Assembly: GCF_947495325.1 (NCBI RefSeq)
Contig: NZ_CANLYK010000001.1
Span: 434,001 to 498,000, forward strand
DNA length: 64,000 nucleotides
DNA from: an uncultured Allomuricauda sp.
Lineage (GTDB): Bacteria > Bacteroidota > Bacteroidia > Flavobacteriales > Flavobacteriaceae
Direction: 5' to 3'
Within the stretch, counting starts at the first letter, position 1, and the number at the start of each line of letters is the position of its first letter. Below are positions 61,346 to 64,000 of the stretch, piece by piece. The notes beneath the pieces are model-generated. The model ran no database searches. It was not told the origin of the DNA and saw only the letters and a list, made by a program, of their open reading frames with translations. Position numbers and translations under genes: made by a program.

Positions 61346-62299
61346 CTATTTTAACAGATCAATGATTTGAGTCGCCAGCTCCACACCAATACGCTCCTGA
61401 GCTTCCTTGGTCGCCGCTCCAATATGGGGCGTTAATGAAATCTGTGGGTGCATCAATATTTTGATTTCAGGATTGGGTTCTGATTCAAAGACATCCAATC
61501 CGGCAAAGGCAATTTTTTCGTTTTCCAAGGCTTCAATAAGTGCCACTTCATCCAAAACACCACCACGGGATGCATTTATTACTCCAGCACCGGGTTTCAT
61601 CATTTCAAATTCTTTTTTTCCCAAGATGTAATCTTTTTGGGCGGGGACATGGACACTAATGAAGTCTGAGTTTTGCAAAACGTCTTCTTTTGAACTACTT
61701 TTCAATTCAAACTTTACGGACTGGCCATCAAAAAATGGGATTTCCACGGTTGCTTCAGGCACATATGAATCCGTATATACCACTTTCATGCCAAGCCCCA
61801 ATGCTATTTTTGCGGTAGCCTTGCCAATTCTTCCGAACCCAATAAGGCCTAATGTTTTTCCGCGAAGCTCAGTTCCGCCTGCATAACTTTTCTTTAATTG
61901 TTTGAACTTACTATCTCCATCCAGTGGCATATTTCGATTGGAATCGTATAAAAACCGAACGGCTCCAAATAAATGTGCAAATACCAACTCGGCAACAGAT
62001 TCTGATGAAGCAGCTGGAGTATTTATTACGTGGACTCCTTTGGATTTGGCATATTCCACATCAATATTGTCCATGCCAACACCACCACGACCAATCAATT
62101 CTAAATTTGGACATGCGTCCACCAAAGATTTTCTGGCCTCAGTGGCACTTCGTACCAATAATGCGGTAATATCATTTTCGTTGATAAAGTTTACCAGCTG
62201 TTCTTGAGCTACTTTGGTAGTGATTACTTCAAAACCTCCTTTTTCAAGCAGGTCAATTCCAATTTGGGCTATTCCGTCGTTTGCTAAAACTTTTCCCAT
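61346..62299 (-). CDS. serA: D-3-phosphoglycerate dehydrogenase (SerA type)
   Basis: The 317-residue NAD-dependent dehydrogenase has the substrate domain and the GFGRIGKATA Rossmann loop. Catalytic residues are visible: Arg in NASRGGVLDE, Glu in DVFESEPNP and His in TPHIGAAT. It lacks the ACT domain of long SerA. It makes 3-phosphohydroxypyruvate, the substrate of SerC, whose gene overlaps it by 1 bp. The pair commits carbon to serine, and to O-phosphoserine for other uses. Confidence 0.92.
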   Translation of the reverse strand: MGKVLANDGIAQIGIDLLEKGGFEVITTKVAQEQLVNFINENDITALLVRSATEARKSLVDACPNLELIGRGGVGMDNIDVEYAKSKGVHVINTPAASSESVAELVFAHLFGAVRFLYDSNRNMPLDGDSKFKQLKKSYAGGTELRGKTLGLIGFGRIGKATAKIALGLGMKVVYTDSYVPEATVEIPFFDGQSVKFELKSSSKEDVLQNSDFISVHVPAQKDYILGKKEFEMMKPGAGVINASRGGVLDEVALIEALENEKIAFAGLDVFESEPNPEIKILMHPQISLTPHIGAATKEAQERIGVELATQIIDLLK

Positions 62300-63363
62300 T
62301 ATCCTTTCTTTTCCAAATCACTCATAATGTCTACCAAAACCCCAACACTTTCCAAAGGAAGGGCATTGTACATGGAAGCCCGATAGCCACCAACAGAACG
62401 ATGGCCATTAATTCCATTAATTCCGGCTTCTTTGCATTTCTCATCAAAAATTTCTTTTAACGAATCATCAGTAATATTAAAAGTGGCATTCATAATGGAA
62501 CGGTCTTCTTTTGCCGCAAATCCAGAGAAAACAGGATTCAGTTCTATTTCAGAATAAATAAGATTTGCTTTACGTTCGTTAATTTCCTCTATGGCAGCAA
62601 TCCCTCCTAGATCCTTCAACCACTGCATGGTAAGCATGGAAACATATACGGCAAAAACTGGTGGCGTATTGAACATACTATCCTTACTAACATGTACCTT
62701 ATAATCTAACATTGATGGGATTTGACGCGATACTTTCCCCAAAATGTCCTCTTTTATAACTACTAATGTGGTTCCCGCTGGTCCCATATTTTTTTGCGCT
62801 CCAGCATAGATCAGGTCGAATTGTGAAAAATCCATTTGCCTTGAAAAGATATCCGAACTCATATCACATACCAATGGAACATCCGTTTTAGGGAATTTTT
62901 TTATTTGCGTTCCAAAAATGGTATTGTTGGAGGTTAAGTGCAAATAATCCAAATCATTTGGAATTGCGTATCCCTTTGGGATATAATTAAAATTTTGATC
63001 TTGTGAGGAGGCCACTTCAACAATTTCACCAATCAATTTTGCCTCTTTGATTGATTTTTGACTCCATGTACCTGTATTTACGTATCCCGCTTTTTTATCC
63101 AACAAATTAAAGGCAGCCATCAAAAATTGAGTACTTGCACCACCTTGAAGGAACAATGCTTGATATCCTTTTCCTTCGAGACCCAAAAGTTCCAGGGCCA
63201 AAGCGCGTGCATTTTCCATAATGGCGACAAACTCTTTACTTCTATGGGAAATTTCTATAAGAGAGAGACCTATTCCATCAAGTTCTACTACCGCTTCAGC
63301 GGCTTTTTGCATTACTTCTTTGGGTAAAATGCATGGGCCTGCACTAAAATTGTGTTTTTTCAT
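62299..63363 (-). CDS. serC: Phosphoserine aminotransferase (SerC)
   Basis: The 354-residue class V aminotransferase starts MKKHNFSAGPCILPKEVM, as SerC enzymes do. It has the PLP-binding Lys in YAGAQKNMGPAG, GGASTQFLMAA near the N-terminus and the HRSVGGYRASMYNAL end. It converts 3-phosphohydroxypyruvate and glutamate to O-phosphoserine. It is translated just ahead of serA (1-bp overlap). O-phosphoserine is one possible precursor of cysteate for the lipid locus at 1.2-4.7 kb, which is inference only. Confidence 0.96.
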   Translation of the reverse strand: MKKHNFSAGPCILPKEVMQKAAEAVVELDGIGLSLIEISHRSKEFVAIMENARALALELLGLEGKGYQALFLQGGASTQFLMAAFNLLDKKAGYVNTGTWSQKSIKEAKLIGEIVEVASSQDQNFNYIPKGYAIPNDLDYLHLTSNNTIFGTQIKKFPKTDVPLVCDMSSDIFSRQMDFSQFDLIYAGAQKNMGPAGTTLVVIKEDILGKVSRQIPSMLDYKVHVSKDSMFNTPPVFAVYVSMLTMQWLKDLGGIAAIEEINERKANLIYSEIELNPVFSGFAAKEDRSIMNATFNITDDSLKEIFDEKCKEAGINGINGHRSVGGYRASMYNALPLESVGVLVDIMSDLEKKG

Positions 63364-63430
63364 TTGGTTAAATTAAGGGGTAAAGTTCTAAAAAAATCTT
63401 GGATATAAAAATGGTTAAAAAGTATCGACA

Positions 63431-64000
63431 TTAAAGTGATAAAAGGAACGAAATGGTATCAATCCCATCTGCGTAGTCATTAAGTTTTGGTTTTTGGGTT
63501 TCCCCAAAATTGACCTTGTTGTTAACTTCTAAATCCGAGACCACACATTGAATGTCATCGCGGTGTTCTTCAAGTTTTTGTTTTAATTCTGTCTCATTTT
63601 CATAATACGAATAAAACAATGATGCAATGGGTGAAGAAAAACTTTCATCTTCTTTTAAAATAAGGAAACCGTTGTCCAGAATTTTAAACTCACTCATCAA
63701 ATAAACTGCTTTATTGTAGTCGTAGTTATTCGAGTATTTAATTTGATTTATGAGGTCTTTGTACTCAAAAATGGCATTGAAAAACACATCAAAAGCATAA
63801 TTTTTTGGAACAAATATTTTGGAAACATTTCTGCATCCCAATCCATAGTATCTAAAAATATCTTCTCCCAAAGCCGTAATCTGCTGCTTTGATTCATTTC
63901 CTGTTAGAATAGCTACGGAACTTCTATTCTTTCTAATAATATTTGGCTTTTTTCCGAAATAATACTCAAAATACCTACTTGTGTTATTGCTTCCCGTAGC
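63431..64000 (-). CDS. Acyl-CoA reductase (LuxC-like), C-terminal part (5' end outside window)
   Basis: The frame is open to the window end; the TTG at 63871 is not a start. About 189 residues are seen. The segment ATGSNNTSRYFEYYFGKKPNIIRKNRSSVAIL and then GLGCRNVSKIFVP are typical of LuxC/acyl-CoA reductases, which reduce acyl-CoA to aldehyde using NADPH. In flavobacteria the gene commonly lies next to serC, as it does here. The physiological substrate is not known. Confidence 0.88.
   Translation of the reverse strand, partial: ATGSNNTSRYFEYYFGKKPNIIRKNRSSVAILTGNESKQQITALGEDIFRYYGLGCRNVSKIFVPKNYAFDVFFNAIFEYKDLINQIKYSNNYDYNKAVYLMSEFKILDNGFLILKEDESFSSPIASLFYSYYENETELKQKLEEHRDDIQCVVSDLEVNNKVNFGETQKPKLNDYADGIDTISFLLSL

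Noticed and set aside
1-64000. tRNA, rRNA, CRISPR, IS element, integrase, prophage or plasmid replication genes
   Set aside because: None seen; gaps are short and contain only promoters, terminators or nothing recognisable.

Overview
The window looks like a chromosomal segment of a flavobacterium (Bacteroidetes, Flavobacteriaceae, probably marine). The evidence is an AT-rich sequence, the Bacteroidetes -7 promoter motif TAnnTTTG in front of many genes, almost no Shine-Dalgarno sequences, and clade-typical families: a type B T9SS sorting domain, PorP/SprF, BatA, TIGR02757, DUF4834, DUF5916, DUF6146 and DUF6787. I found no rRNA, tRNA, CRISPR array, insertion sequence, integrase or prophage. All calls come from reading the sequence; no database search was run.

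Layout. 1-4.7 kb: the 3' half of an oligopeptidase B-like protease, then a cysteine/cysteate synthase-like enzyme, a serine-palmitoyltransferase-like enzyme and a convergent GNAT acyltransferase. These last three together look like a sulfonolipid (capnine / N-acylcapnine) or sphingolipid locus. 4.8-11.3 kb: an outer-membrane protein, then an operon of DUF4834, YfhO, a glycosyltransferase and a flippase for envelope polysaccharide. 11.4-22.1 kb: an exported low-complexity protein and a gliding/adhesion-type operon, made of a 2146-residue repeat adhesin with a T9SS type B C-terminus, a PorP/SprF protein and an OmpA/PD40 lattice protein. 22.3-31 kb: uvrA, an ECF sigma factor with a 47-residue companion ORF, endonuclease III without its Fe-S cysteines, a peroxiredoxin, an uncharacterised 486-residue protein, an MBL hydrolase and small genes.

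31-42 kb: a minus-strand operon of a BatA protein, a dihydroorotase-like protein lacking metal-binding His residues, a Tic20-like protein and an esterase. Next comes a run led by a TolB-N/TPR protein with an actinobacterial-type C-terminal domain (with sterol desaturase, M43 protease, a 150-residue protein and a GT2), then a short operon of lipoprotein, SGNH hydrolase and PD40 protein. 42-50 kb: a Tat-type GFO/IDH/MOCA oxidoreductase, a PhoX-like lipoprotein with a collagen-like linker, an imelysin/MauG-type dihaem lipoprotein, a TIGR02757 protein, a LolD-like ATPase, msrA and folE.

50-60 kb: a long minus-strand operon starting from a good promoter at 59.73 kb. It encodes a Cys-containing small exported protein, a ZnuD-like TonB receptor, an acidic lipoprotein, a second Cys-containing small protein, an ABC exporter with two DUF3526-type permeases, and a DUF5916 outer-membrane protein. 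It is probably a metal-responsive uptake/export system. 60-64 kb: DUF6787, DUF6146 and DUF937 proteins, serA, serC and the 3' part of a LuxC-type acyl-CoA reductase. SerA and SerC make O-phosphoserine, a possible precursor for cysteate in the lipid locus at the other end of the window.

Part of the value here is start-codon correction: several TAnnTTTG boxes lie on top of, or just upstream of, the longest-ORF start and favour a downstream ATG.
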